Positions 36,059 to 46,190 of a stretch of DNA of 64,000 nucleotides are shown piece after piece (the stretch's first letter is position 1; each line of letters starts with the position of its first letter). A program made the translations under genes and the position numbers. Source of the DNA: Nannobrachium achirus (taxonomy: Eukaryota; Chordata; Actinopteri; Myctophiformes; Myctophidae); contig OY997649.1 in the NCBI GenBank assembly GCA_963921795.1, positions 32,668,373 through 32,732,372 of the forward strand, read 5' to 3'. The notes under the pieces were generated by a model, which was not told the origin of the DNA, made no database searches, and saw nothing but the letters and a program-made list of their open reading frames with translations.

Positions 36059-38017
36059 ATGCCCCCCAAGCGTATTAAACGGAGTGCGGTCTGGGACCAC
36101 TTTACAAAAAAAGGAGATGATATCGTAGTGTGCAGTTTATGTGAAGCTGAACTCAGATACAGCGGTGGTACGAGCACCATGAGCGCTCATTTAAAATCAA
36201 AGCATCCGTTTGTAGTATACGAAGAAACAAGCACGGGCAGCAGGCAACAACAGCCTCTAATTACGTCCTTTGCGCAAGGCCCAGCAAGGAAATGTGATTC
36301 TCGTCGGTCGGAGGAAATCACACAAAGGATCTGCAAAATGATTGAGTTGGACATGCTGCCTATCAGCATTGTAGAGGGAGCAGGCTTCACCCATTTAATG
36401 AACTTCCTCGAACCAGAATACCACATTCCATCCAGAGCAACAATCACTGGTAGAATTGAAAAGCGCTATAAAGCGATGGCACTTGATCTAAAACAAACGC
36501 TGTCCACAGCCGACGGTGTTTCTCTCTCAACAGACAACTGGACCGCATTGACCACAGAAAGTTACATAACAATTACGAGCCATTTCATTGACGAAGAATG
36601 GAAGCTTAAATGTGATGTGTTATTGACACAAAGTCTAGCAGTCAGACACACAGCTGAGAACTTGGCTGAAAAGTTGAATAGTTCTGTTGATGACTGGGGA
36701 CTGACTGATCGTGTGGTCGCTTGTGTACACGACAATGCAAGCAACATTGTCAAGGCCAACTCCCCGGAATATGTGAATTGGAAGTCTGTTCCCTGTTACG
36801 CGCACACATTACAATTGGCTATTAACGATGGGTTTGCTTTGCACTTGCATCGAGTCATTGCTTCTGCTGGTCGTTTGGTTAAGCATTTCAATCACAGCAC
36901 TCCTGCAACACATGCGCTGAAAACTAAGCAGGAACAGCTGAACATGCCCCACAAAACCTTGGTCCAGTCCTGCAAAACCCGCTGGAATTCAGTGTATGAT
37001 ATGTTCGAGCGACTGATAGAGCAAAGGTGGGCAGTAACAGCCGTGCTGTCAGACCGCACTGTAACTAAACTAGCGGAGGCCAGGGCGCTTGATCTCGCCA
37101 GCGAGCACTGGGATCTGATGGAAGAGATCCTTCCAGTGTTAAAGACACTGAAAACTGCTACCAAAGCCATGTCTTCGGAGAGTAATGTCTCGGTCTCAAA
37201 CAGCTACCCGATCACATTCATTTTCCTCCAAATACACCTCATCCCCCAGGCGAGTGAAGGACGCAGAGTGACGGAGTTCAAAGAAAAAGTCAGCGCATCT
37301 CTGACAAAACGCATGAAGGTACGTTATTATTTGTATTATTATTTAACAAACTACTAAACTAAAACATGGGCTTTATTTTTCTAATAAATTATATTGTACT
37401 AATATATCTTTTAATTGTTTATCCATTCTATGCAGGTTAACTCAGATGAGTTCATCTACAGCGTTCCCATCGTCGCATCTGCGCTGGACCCCCGACACAA
37501 GAGCCTCCCGTTTCTTTCACCAGCACAAAGAGCCCACGTTACAGCTAAATTGCATGGCATGGCAAAAGATGTGGATTCTACAACAAGCAGTGGAGCGGAG
37601 GAGGCCGCTGCTGTTGGAGATGAGGATGAGGATGTGGGCGAGGGAGGCGCGGCAGCACCTTTACCCACCGATGAGAACGCGAACAGCAGTGCAATGCGAC
37701 TGCTGCTTGGACAGAATTACGTTACGTCCTCGGACAGTGGGCCAGCAAACGAAGTGGAGAGGTACTTGAGAGAGAGTCCTGCAGAATTGGAAGTAAATCC
37801 ATTGGACTGGTGGAAAGTAAACTGCACCCGTTTCCCCAGACTGGCCACTTTAGCCAAGCGCTACCTCTGTGTACCCGGGACCTCGGTCCCGTCGGAGAGA
37901 ATTTTCTCCGCAGCCAATTTGACAGTTAACAGACTGCGCACGCGATTGACACCAGAACACGTTGACATGTTAATATTCCTTAATAAAAATGGTGCGCCGC
38001 TAGCTAAGCCAAAGTAA
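36059..38017 (+). CDS. hAT transposase, BED zinc finger type, two exons
   Basis: The predicted enzyme cuts out and reinserts the surrounding element. Exon 1 is 36059-37318 (420 codons) and exon 2 is 37436-38017 (193 codons plus stop), joined in phase 0, giving 613 residues, a normal hAT length. An N-terminal BED zinc finger has C25, C28, H44 and H49, preceded by a WDHF motif. The RNase H-like core shows STDNWT (D159) and VHDNASN (D225) as two expected catalytic aspartates, CYAHTLQLA (246-254) and CKTRWNSVYDMFERL (305-319). The third acidic residue is probably near E355/E356 but I cannot place it firmly. ALDPRHK (436-442) is typical, an acidic low-complexity stretch spans about 473-502, and the C-terminal hAT dimerisation domain is clear (LDWW 543-546, PSERIFSAA 572-580). 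No stops or frameshifts. ATG 36059 is the first in frame before the zinc finger. It most resembles ZBED1/Ac-like transposases. Confidence 0.92.
37319..37435 (+). other. Intron of the hAT transposase gene
   Basis: 117 bp, from GTACGTTATT after an AAG exon end to a T-rich tract ending CTATGCAG. It contains in-frame stops, so splicing is needed to join the core to the dimerisation domain. It falls between codons (phase 0). Confidence 0.85.
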
Positions 38018-38383
38018 GCGGCCAGTGGCATGGCTATATATAGGGTGAATTGCTCCCTTTTATTTCTTTTTTGGAGTAGACTGCTGTAATTGTAGCGAGA
38101 CAGTTGCCACTTGCCAGTAGTGCACTGAAACAAGGTGGAATGTCCTTTTTCTTTAGTTTTATAATAAGACAGCGTTATATTATTGGCTATTTATTATTTG
38201 TTTTGTGGAGTAGGCCAATATACTGCTCTGCTGCTGTCGTCAGTTGCCAGTGAGTAGCACAGCTGTGAGCGCTTGAAAGTGGAATGTCTGCGTGTCACTC
38301 ACAACTCCGTTTGTTGAATGAAGCGAGCCTATATACAATGTATTTGTATTGATTGTTAATGCTGCTTATTTGTTTGGAGCATC

Positions 38384-38389
38384 AATAAA
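38384..38389 (+). promoter_or_regulatory. Poly(A) signal of the hAT transposase gene
   Basis: AATAAA, 367 bp after the stop codon, followed by a GTGT-containing downstream region, inside the element. Confidence 0.6.
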
Positions 38390-39033
38390 TGTGTACCATT
38401 TGCCACCAATGTTAATTCTGTGTACGTGCATATTTAATTTTAGGTTGATTTATGACAAATCACCGAAAAAAACAGGGGGAAAAAAAAACATTAAAACCGT
38501 TAATTAACCGGTTAATGCTGTCGGCTAACCGGTTAGGGGAAAAACCGTTAGTGACATCCCTAGTCTGTTGTAATAGTGGTTTATTGTTGGCGGCCATTTT
38601 TAAAATGGCTATAGATAGAAAATGAAGGGTGATCTAAATTGTCTCTTTGGATAAATTGTTTCCTATGGCCCTAAGGTACTTCCATACCAAAGGAAAGGTG
38701 AATCAAAGTTTAGGGGGAGGGGTGGGGGGGTAAGTTACCCTGTTAAAATGTGTTATTTTTCATGACATTTGCATATTTTACCCCCCGCTGTCATGTTAAT
38801 TAGTTTAGTATTGGGTTTTTTGCTTTGAAACCTATTGAATTGAATTCCTAGGCCCCAAAAATGTATACTTTGACACCAATATTATTATTATATCTAGGGA
38901 TGCCCCGATCAGGGTTTTTTTGCTCCCGATCCGATACCGATCAAATATTATTGCTTCCGATTCGATCCCGATCTTTCCCGATCCGATCTTTTGGCAAGGC
39001 ATTAAGAAGAAAAAAAAATTCTATTCATTCTAT

Positions 39034-39467
39034 CACTTGGTTCTCAACCTTTTCAGGCCGTGACCCCCAAAATAATCATATTTTAACTGGGGACCCCCGA
39101 CCCTGAAGAGTTGAGGAAGTATATTTTGTATAACACGGTTCTATTGTGAAAATAGCAGATCTACATGCTCACAACGCCTCGCAACGCGAGGAGTTGTGAG
39201 CATGTAGATCGGCTATTTTCACAATTTCTGGCTTTAATATTTGACAATTTGGCCAATGTTTAATTTGTCATTTTAGAGGTATTAAAAAGTCCTTAATTTT
39301 TCACTTTCGAAATGTGCAGATACCCTCTATACACTTAAACTTTATGTTGATTTGTTTACTGTTGAGAGAGAAAACAATGTTGCACATTAAGTTAATCATC
39401 TGGGGACCCCCCCAAAATAATTTGAGGACCCCCCTGGGGGTCCCGACCCACAGGTTGAGAACCACTG
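39034..39467. mobile_element. Charlie-like hAT MITE (GGTTCTCAACC ends)
   Basis: The ends CACTTGGTTCTCAACC and GGTTGAGAACCACTG are imperfect inverted repeats followed inward by GACCCCC / GGGGGTC, the familiar CAGTGGTTCTCAACC type of vertebrate hAT. I found no matching 8-bp duplication. A perfect-looking member of the palindrome family sits in its centre (39143-39225). Confidence 0.7.
39143..39225. repeat. Palindrome family copy, longest arms
   Basis: ATTGTGAAAATAGCAGATCT and onward through CATGCTCACAACGCCTCGC, then its near-exact complement; about 38-bp arms with only a few differences (for instance CAGATC versus CGATC, and GAGTTG versus CAACGC). Confidence 0.85.
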
Positions 39468-40052
39468 AGCTAGTTGACAGTGCAGAGAGACATAATTGCC
39501 TTCCTTTGATCCATTAGCAAGGGGCCAATTACTACTTATTGGCATCAGCTGCCAGCTGTACACAGAGTCTGACACAATCACCTTCCCTCTGCAGTGCTGT
39601 CTGTCTCATTTCTCCAAAAGCCCTTGAATATGATTGAAAATGATTATGGATTACTGTGATTATGGTAAGCTTACATTTCATATCGCATTCACCTTACCTG
39701 TAACTTTCAGTACTCCCAGAAAATATTTTTTTGAAAAAAAAAAAAAAAAAAAAAAAAAAACGTTTTTTTTTTCCCCCCCCGATCTCCGATCTTATAAAAA
39801 CGGCCATATCGGCATCCGATCACGTGATCGGGCAACACTAATTATATCTCTAACAGAAGCAAAGATATGGAGTCTGGTGTAATAGTGGTTTATTGTCGGC
39901 GGCCATTTTTAAAATGGCTATAAAAAGAAAATGAAGGGTGATCTAACTTGTCTCTTTGGATAAATTCTTTCCTATGGCCCTAAGGTACTTCCATACCAAA
40001 GGGGACCTTTGCATCATGACTTGAAGTAAAAAGTGCGTTACTGACTCCACTA

Positions 40053-40853
40053 TTCAGCAGCCTACTTATATAAAAGATAGTATATTGTCGCTGTCAGGCA
40101 ATATTGTATGTATCATCATATTTCAACTTTTTATATATTTTTTTATAAATTATGCCCACTTTGTCTTACAACAGTGTCTGGCATAGGCCCAAGTAGCGAA
40201 AATATGCCATTAAACACATGTCGCATCATGCACTTTGTGCCTACTTTAACTTTTTTTTTTTTTAGTTAACGTGTGTGTGGGTTACTACCTGCAACATAAT
40301 TTATGGAGACAAGTGCACACTGTGTACACAAACACACCACAATGTCACATTGCACAGGCAAAAACTCTTACCTTCATGTAGATTTCCAACTTTGACTTGT
40401 TTCTCGGTGCGGCACAGGACGAGGTTGCCCCTTGGTCATGTTTTATTTACAAATTGCTCAGCTGTTGCCTGTTGTTGCTAACGAGCAAAACTTAGACTTC
40501 ACACCTACACTACCACACACTCGTGGAGAAGTAGGCTTTCCTCTGCAGTGATGCGACATTGGGCGAGGTTAAGTAGCCTATGCCTACTTGCCACATTTTA
40601 ATAACGTTTACTTTAGTAAGTAGGCTATCCCTGGTAAAAGCGAGTGGTTGACAGCGTGCAGTGCCTCTTGCCGAAAAGAACACAGGCTACAAGTCACAAT
40701 GGCTTGAGTAAACTTAAAATCTGGCAGTGGTCATTTGGGGAGAAGATTATGTGACTTATTAGTTATTATTATGAATCCAGCGAGGCACTCCCTGACTGCC
40801 TGCACTTGTCAAGGAGAAGCCATTCTGCACTCTGCAGTGAGGGATACTTGAAC
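40053..40853. other. No recognisable gene
   Basis: AT-rich flank with an 18-T run ending at about 40264. No gene, RNA or defined repeat. Confidence 0.4.
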
Positions 40854-40857
40854 TTAA

Positions 40858-41262
40858 AGTTTTACTATGTAACTTTTTTTATAAAACAAATCTTAAAATT
40901 GTCCTAACTGTTAAATCGCTAAAGTTTTAGAACACCCACTCCGTTATTTTCAGCTTCTGAAGCCTTCTCTTTATATGTTTTCTATGATCCTGGCCGTGGA
41001 CCGGTTTTCGCGCCATGATGACGTAATCTGCATCATCTGTATACGTTGTGTATAATCTCGCCTACCAGGCAGGGTGAAGTAGTCCGTTTCTCCGGAATGC
41101 CTGAACGCACAGGAACCAGGGACCCCTCTAAAGATAGCTCTCGGCGTTGTGGAGGCAGACGCGGGGGTGTGAAGGTACGAAAAACGGGCGAAAGACGCGA
41201 ACGCGACCGCGGTTTGCTATATGGCTACTGACCACTAGTTGAGAATCTTACACAGTATAGCT
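40858..41262. mobile_element. piggyBac-like MITE, 405 bp
   Basis: TTAA lies on both sides (40854-40857 and 41263-41266). The ends AGTTTTACTATGTAACTT and, inverted, AGCTATACTGTGTAAGATT match with a few changes. No coding capacity. Confidence 0.65.
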
Positions 41263-41364
41263 TTAAGTCAAGTGATTGTTGACATTGACAACATTGTTGT
41301 AAAAACAAATATTGAAGCGCCCCCTGTTGGGCGTTACCTCCCCTGGTGAGAAGAGAGAATTTGA

Positions 41365-41423
41365 CAATAGCAGATCTACAAGCACACATTGTGACATGTG
41401 GTGAGCTTGTAGATCTGCTATTG
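41365..41423. repeat. Palindrome family copy
   Basis: CAATAGCAGATCTACAAGC with an exact complement at the other end. The loop contains ACACATTGTGACATGTGGTG. Confidence 0.85.
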
Positions 41424-41507
41424 AAAGAGAAAAAAAAAAATATATATAGCCTATACACCAGTTTACTGGAGATTATTTGGACCTGTTTGGACCACACTTC
41501 CGGTTTA

Positions 41508-41570
41508 ACAGCAGACATACAAGCTCACGTCGCGTCGCAGATGCAGCCTGTTGTGAGCTTGTAAATCACA
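41508..41570. repeat. Palindrome family copy, diverged
   Basis: ACAGCAGACATACAAGCTCAC and TTGTGAGCTTGTAAATC around a GC-rich loop, 85 bp from the preceding copy. Confidence 0.7.
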
Positions 41571-41820
41571 CTCGGCTGCGGCGCCGGAAGCTCGGTACAG
41601 CGTCTGCGCAATGCACTATGGGGCGTTGGAAACTCGTCTTTAAACATTTTAACAACATGTCCATAAACATTTTCAGATGAGGGTCCGTGGCCAAATAGCT
41701 AAATATTAATTTGGCGGTCCTTGACGTTAAAACGTTAAAACCAATAAATAACTGGAGTTTGTGTGGTTCTTACAGTAGAAGTCTGCCACTCTGCCAGAAT
41801 GTAATTGGCCGACTAATCAC

Positions 41821-42351
41821 TGGCCCCTTTTCCACCAGGGTTGAACCGGTTCAGTTATTTCTTTATTTTTTCCTGAATAATATTGAATCAGTTCAGAGTG
41901 TTTCCACTGAAAATGAATTGGTTCAGAACCCTAACAGTTGGTTCGGAACTGGAACCAAAAAATGCCCACCGGTTCTGTGAAAGCACCAAGGTTCCAAGTA
42001 TCTAGAAGAGGACCAGTTCTAGAACCAAAGTTCTTTTGGTGGGTGGAAAAGGGGCCACACTGTTTCTCAAGGGGGCCTTTTCCACAAAAAGAACCTTGGT
42101 TCAAGAACCAGTGTAGTTCAACTTTCTTGGAACCTTGGGTCGTTCTTGTGAACCGGCTGCGAAACCGGCTTGCGTTTCCACCAGATTGAGCCAGATTGAA
42201 CAAGAGGAACCAAGGATTTTGTGGTTCCCGTTCCGAACTTTTACATTTTGGCACCAACTCGGTTCTCGGTGGAAAAGCTCACCTCTGGTTCATCCCATCG
42301 GCGGGAGAAAGAACCCGAACCAGTTCTTTGCCAGTCGAAAAGCGCCCAAGA
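41821..42351. mobile_element. Two adjacent GGCCCCTTTTCCACC-type MITEs
   Basis: 41821-42057 has clear inverted ends TGGCCCCTTTTCCACC and GGTGGAAAAGGGGCCA. A second element, about 42068-42351, begins GGGGGCCTTTTCCAC and ends TCGAAAAGCGCCC. Both interiors are full of GGTTC / GAACC words. A relative lies at 60987-61326. The short open frames are incidental. No target duplication was established. Confidence 0.6.
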
Positions 42352-42408
42352 TGTTTTCTAGACGAAATAGAGATAAATAGCCTACATTACAGTATCCACA
42401 ATACTTAA

Positions 42409-43763
42409 AGGGATATTCCACTTTCAAAAAAACTTTTAGGTCTAATCAGGCTTGTATGAACACCCTGAACAGTTTTTAATTTGCTTCATTCAGTATTTAG
42501 ATATTTGATGTAAATGTTACCAGCTCCAACACGCCCAGGCAGGCCCGGATTTATATGACATGAGGCCCCTGGGCAAGGGGAAATAAAGAGGCCCTTGTGC
42601 GCGCGCAAAAATTCCACCTCCGGTCCACCTGACCACACCGTGACCTCACCTCCGGACCAGCCTGTGTATAATCTGACTGTGTATCCTCATTGGCTCATTG
42701 GAAGGGTCTAAAGCGGATACAGAATTGGAGTTTGCGTGCATGTGTGTAGCCTATGTGTGTGGAAAGTACCGGATACATAGAGTGGGCGGGCTTTAGACTG
42801 CACTAAGCTTTCAGAGCAGCTACATGCAGTGCGGCCAGCAGAGCAGAAGCTCTCAATAATAAAACAAAATGTACTGTAACTAAACACAAATATCACTTTA
42901 TTTGGATTGCAATACTTTAAAATGTCATCATTAAATTTACTCATTCAGGGTCTTTTCAAAATGGCTTCCAAGTTCCACAACGCCTCCCTCTCCATAGACT
43001 TCCATGTAATTCATAGTGCACGGATCATGCACGCCCATGCCTAGATCATGCACCACGTGTGTCCACACTGTTCACAGCTTTCAAACAAAAAAATCCGAAT
43101 GGAAATCCGTTCAGGCATTCATGAGCTTCATGAGCATTCATGAGCTAGTAGCCTTATAGCCTTATTATGTTTTCTTGAAATGTAAACAAACATGGCTGCC
43201 ATGTTTGTTGGTATGGGGGTTAAACATGGAATTTCGCGTTTGCCCGATCATGCCTACTAAGTCCAAAAAAAAATTTTTGAAAAAAAAAAAAAAAAATTTT
43301 TTTGAGGCCCCCCTCCCCTGAGGCCCCTGGGCTCGTGCCCACCCTAGCCCAATGGTAAGTCCGGCCCTGCGCCCAGGCCCTCTCCACATACACACCCATT
43401 GTAACTTCAAACTCCATTTTAACCATGATAGATTCATTAAAAACACACATTATTTTTTCTGGTGACTCATAATACCCTCCTAATACGTGAGCAGACCGTG
43501 TTTTTTCAATAACTTTTTTCATTTATTTTCAATAAAATATTATTGTATTTAATGTTTTCCATTTTCCCAAAGAATTATTAAAAATGGTTAAAATGGAGTT
43601 TGAAGTTACAATGGGTGTGTATGTGGAGAGGGCCTGGGCGTGTTGGAGCTGGTAACATTTACATCAAATATCTAAATACTGAATGAAGCAAATTAAAAAC
43701 TGTTCAGGGTATTCATACAAGCCTGATTAGACCTAAAAGTTTTTTTGAAAGTGGAATATCCCT
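42409..43763. mobile_element. piggyBac-like element with long terminal repeats, host of a nested hAT
   Basis: TTAA lies on both sides (42405-42408 and 43764-43767). The ends AGGGATATTCCACTTTC and complement extend inward for about 130 bp with few differences, through GTCTAATCAGGCTTGTATG and CAGCTCCAACACGCCCAGG. The right part also contains a second, inverted pair (43375-43450 and 43565-43635, CTCCACATACACACCCATTG and complement). The nested hAT at 42540-43369 interrupts it. Confidence 0.8.
42540..43369. mobile_element. Nested hAT-like MITE, 830 bp
   Basis: The ends CAGGCCCGGAT and GTCCGGCCCTG are inverted and flanked by an exact 8-bp duplication CGCCCAGG (42532-42539 and 43370-43377). The interior 42980-43260 is a copy of 7330-7600 (shared TCCATAGACTTCCATGTAAT). 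An A/T homopolymer run lies near 43279-43300. Confidence 0.8.
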
Positions 43764-43767
43764 TTAA

Positions 43768-45092
43768 GCCCTCTATACTTTTATGGCTTATTATGCATAT
43801 TGCATTTTGCGTTATTATATGGCATATTACTACATGCTATGATTGTTTTCTCTATTTGTTGTATGAGAAAGTATATAGGCGTAGGCCTAATTAAGTACTT
43901 TAGGTAAAAACCATGAAACCTAATTCAATGGCTTTCTACACACATTCATAAAAGAAAATAATACATAGCATTTTGAAACCGATCTCTTAAATTACACCAT
44001 GTGGCTGCAGTTTATAATCCAAAAAAAACATGTCTCTATCTATACTGGGATACATCATCATGACAGCTTTTCTCCCTTAAAATAACTGTTAATTCCAACT
44101 TATCTCTGTGAAACTCAAACAAAAGATCACAGGCCCTTAAAGAAAATCCTTTCATGTGCACTTGCCTTGCACATTTTTAAACCAAGTGCCCTAATTTGTT
44201 CATTGTTTTATTGTTCCTCCATTCTTCTCTTATCATATAACCCCCCCCCCCCCCCCCCCCCCCTTGCAGAGAGCACATCAGTTGGGTTGCTTTGGAAGAG
44301 AAATTGACCGATAACAACCACGGGCTCAATTAAAACCGCTTTCAGAGAAGAAGACTGATAACTTTCATCCTTGCTGTGAGAAAAATCAAAGGCCAAACCC
44401 AGCAGTGGCACACACACAACCCCCTGCTTGCGCTTTCCTCCAAAATCATGCAGAGCATTCTCCTCAGCATCCATCTTCACTATGATCTCTCCATCTGTGC
44501 ACTCTCACTCTCCCTCCCATGCGTCCTCGTCTTAGTGTCTGTCCACCCCTCTCATCTTTTCCACTGGCTTAAGTTTGCATTTATGCCTTTGAAACATGTG
44601 CATTATTACTATGTGATGAAAAGCTGTCTGTCTGGGCGTGCAAGAGCCTCTGCAAGTTTGCATCTAAGCATCATTTAGTACCCCTGACACCTCGCGCGCA
44701 CATGTACTCACACACTCTCTCTCTCGCGCCCTCTCTCTCTCTCATGAATGAACAGGGCAGATAACACGCTCTTATCTTCCCCACTCTATCCTCCAAACAC
44801 CCCATCCACAGATGCACCACATGGGGTAGAGCTTGGAGTTGGACCTGGTTGGGCGTGCACTCACAATGCTGGATGACAAACCTGAAGAAAGCCTGTGTTT
44901 GTACACACAACCAAAGCAAAAATCACACACTTACGCATGTGTGGACACAAACATTCTTCCTTTCTCCCTCATGTCAAGAGGAAAAAGTTGCAGTTTTCTT
45001 CAACTTTTAATTATAAAGGTAGGTCATTTAAGGATTTGCAGTGCTGGTCTACATGGGAAAAGGCATCGAAATGCAAATAAAGCACTGAACAC
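43768..45092. other. No recognisable gene
   Basis: Contains a 23-C run (44241-44263) and pyrimidine-rich stretches at 44490-44570 and 44700-44745. The short open frames have no domain I recognise. Confidence 0.4.
44241..44263. repeat. Poly(C) run
   Basis: 23 consecutive C residues. Confidence 0.97.
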
Positions 45093-45127
45093 AGTCAAAA
45101 TCACTTAAACCTTAAGTGATTTTGACT
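45093..45127. repeat. Perfect 16-bp hairpin
   Basis: AGTCAAAATCACTTAA, loop ACC, exact complement to 45127. Confidence 0.9.
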
Positions 45128-45610
45128 CTCATTTACCTAATTTACCTTGGTGTCGTTGTTGCAATGCATTCTGTACTGAAACACACTATGTAAATTAAGC
45201 ATTTGTACTTCTCTACAGCTGTGTCACGTATAGTATGGTTGTAACTGTACAAAAAGACAAAGAACCTCATTAAAACAGAAGCTATGACTTCCTCAAAATA
45301 ACACCCACCAACTAAGAAAATGCAAGTTACTGTATCAGTGTAATCAAGCCAGCATTTGATGCTGTTAATGGCTTCAGGATTATGTTCAGCAATAATCTGA
45401 ATGATAGTGGTATAGGCTATTAGTATTCACATACCTCGGTGGGATTATTTGTGTATTAACAGTTATTGTTGTGAAAGTATGCTAGGAGAGGGAAGGTGCT
45501 AACAAAATATGTGCGTGCATGTGTGCCGCTGCATCCTATTATCTTTGTCATTAACGAAAATAATGACACTTGCTGGTGGCCCCTCAGGCTATGTTTTCAG
45601 TATAACTCTT
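45128..45610. other. No recognisable feature
   Basis: Single-copy-looking AT-rich sequence before a (CA)n array. Confidence 0.4.
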
Positions 45611-45622
45611 ACACACACACCT

Positions 45623-45712
<90 letters not shown>
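45611..45712. repeat. (AC)n microsatellite
   Basis: AC array of about 50 units with one CTG interruption near its start. Confidence 0.98.
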
Positions 45713-45714
<2 letters not shown>

Positions 45715-45867
45715 CACAGCCCTCTGGCTTGTGTCTGTGTCTAATTGTGAAGGGAATAGCTGAGTGTGTGTGATCACAGAGGGTCCCCCGCTCATTGACA
45801 CAGAGTTAAAGACCCATTAAGTTGGAATTGGTGGCAGAATTGAGAGGAGGGTGGAAAGAAGACAGAT

Positions 45868-45873
<6 letters not shown>

Positions 45874-45914
<41 letters not shown>
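45874..45914. repeat. (GA)n microsatellite
   Basis: About 20 GA units. Confidence 0.95.
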
Positions 45915-45917
<3 letters not shown>

Positions 45918-46110
45918 GCAGGATAGAGAAAGGCCACTGCAGTGGCAGGCCTATATAGTTATGTGAGCACCCTCCTCAAGGCTTTGAATGCTATTTCAAA
46001 GGCAGTGCTTATACATCACACGTAGCTGCCGACAGCCAAGACCCTTTTGGGATCGAGGTTATGGTTCTTTTTATGGTCCGTCAGTTTTGTGAAGCTGCCT
46101 TGATGTCGCC

Positions 46111-46190
46111 TGGCTAATGTGACTCTGGATGAAATCCAGAGTCTCGGAAGACTCGCCGGCATATTACGCAGATGAGGAAGGGGCTGTACT
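46111..46190. repeat. Fragment related to the 17.0-17.5 kb element
   Basis: CTAATGTGACTCTGGAT, loop GAA, ATCCAGAGTC (hairpin 46121-46143), followed by ATTACGCAGATGAGG, paralleling 17028-17100 (hairpin, then ATTACGCGATGACG). Confidence 0.5.

Larger units (their letters stand above)
35772..38562 (+). mobile_element. Complete autonomous-type hAT transposon, 2,791 bp
   Basis: The termini TAGGGATGTCA and TGACATCCCTA are flanked by an exact 8-bp duplication GTCTGTTG (35764-35771 and 38563-38570). The sibling array units contain GTCTGTTGTAATAGTGG uninterrupted, which confirms the empty site. Sub-terminal AACCGGTT occurs twice at each end (35789, 35797; 38506, 38527), with further ACCG(G/T)T(T/A)A variants: probable transposase-binding sites. 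It encodes one spliced transposase gene with a poly(A) signal. All visible parts needed for mobility appear present, although activity cannot be judged from sequence. Confidence 0.93.
38895..39840. mobile_element. hAT MITE, 946 bp, with a nested element
   Basis: The termini TAGGGATGCCCCGATC and GATCGGGCAACACTA are imperfect inverted repeats flanked by an exact 8-bp duplication ATTATATC (38887-38894 and 39841-39848). Sub-terminal CCGATC and GATCGG motifs cluster at both ends. A poly(A) run (about 39736-39760) lies near the right end. No transposase. It inserted in an array unit and itself holds the element at 39034-39467. Confidence 0.85.
33790..40002 (-). repeat. Right array of the ~353-bp unit (six inverted copies)
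   Basis: Unit edges (CCAAAGG) lie at 33966, 34836, 35188, 35541, 38693 and 40002. After subtracting the three insertions and their duplications, the spacings are about 369, 352, 353, 353 and 355 bp. The units are inverted relative to the left array. A 19-C run occurs at 34054-34072. Confidence 0.9.
30099..40050. mobile_element. Large inverted-array element (candidate new composite transposon)
   Basis: The outer ends are inverted copies: GTGGAGTCAGTAACGC at 30099 and GCGTTACTGACTCCAC ending at 40050, continuing inward for about 50 bp (including GATGCAAAGGTCCCC) with minor differences. Each end runs into tandem ~353-bp units, four on the left and six inverted on the right, around a core of about 2.3 kb. 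TA sits on both outer sides (30097-30098 and 40051-40052), which fits a TA target duplication but is too short to prove it. Removing four later insertions leaves about 5.2 kb. No transposase is recognised in the core, so the class is unknown; it could also be an inverted satellite array rather than a transposon. Confidence 0.6.

Noticed and set aside
39034..39467. 8-bp target duplication for the Charlie-like hAT
   Set aside because: The bases outside the two ends do not match, so I do not claim one.
41931..42408. Overlapping frames of 70-108 codons on both strands
   Set aside because: They come from the repetitive GGTTC/GAACC interior of MITEs; both strands stay open for compositional reasons.
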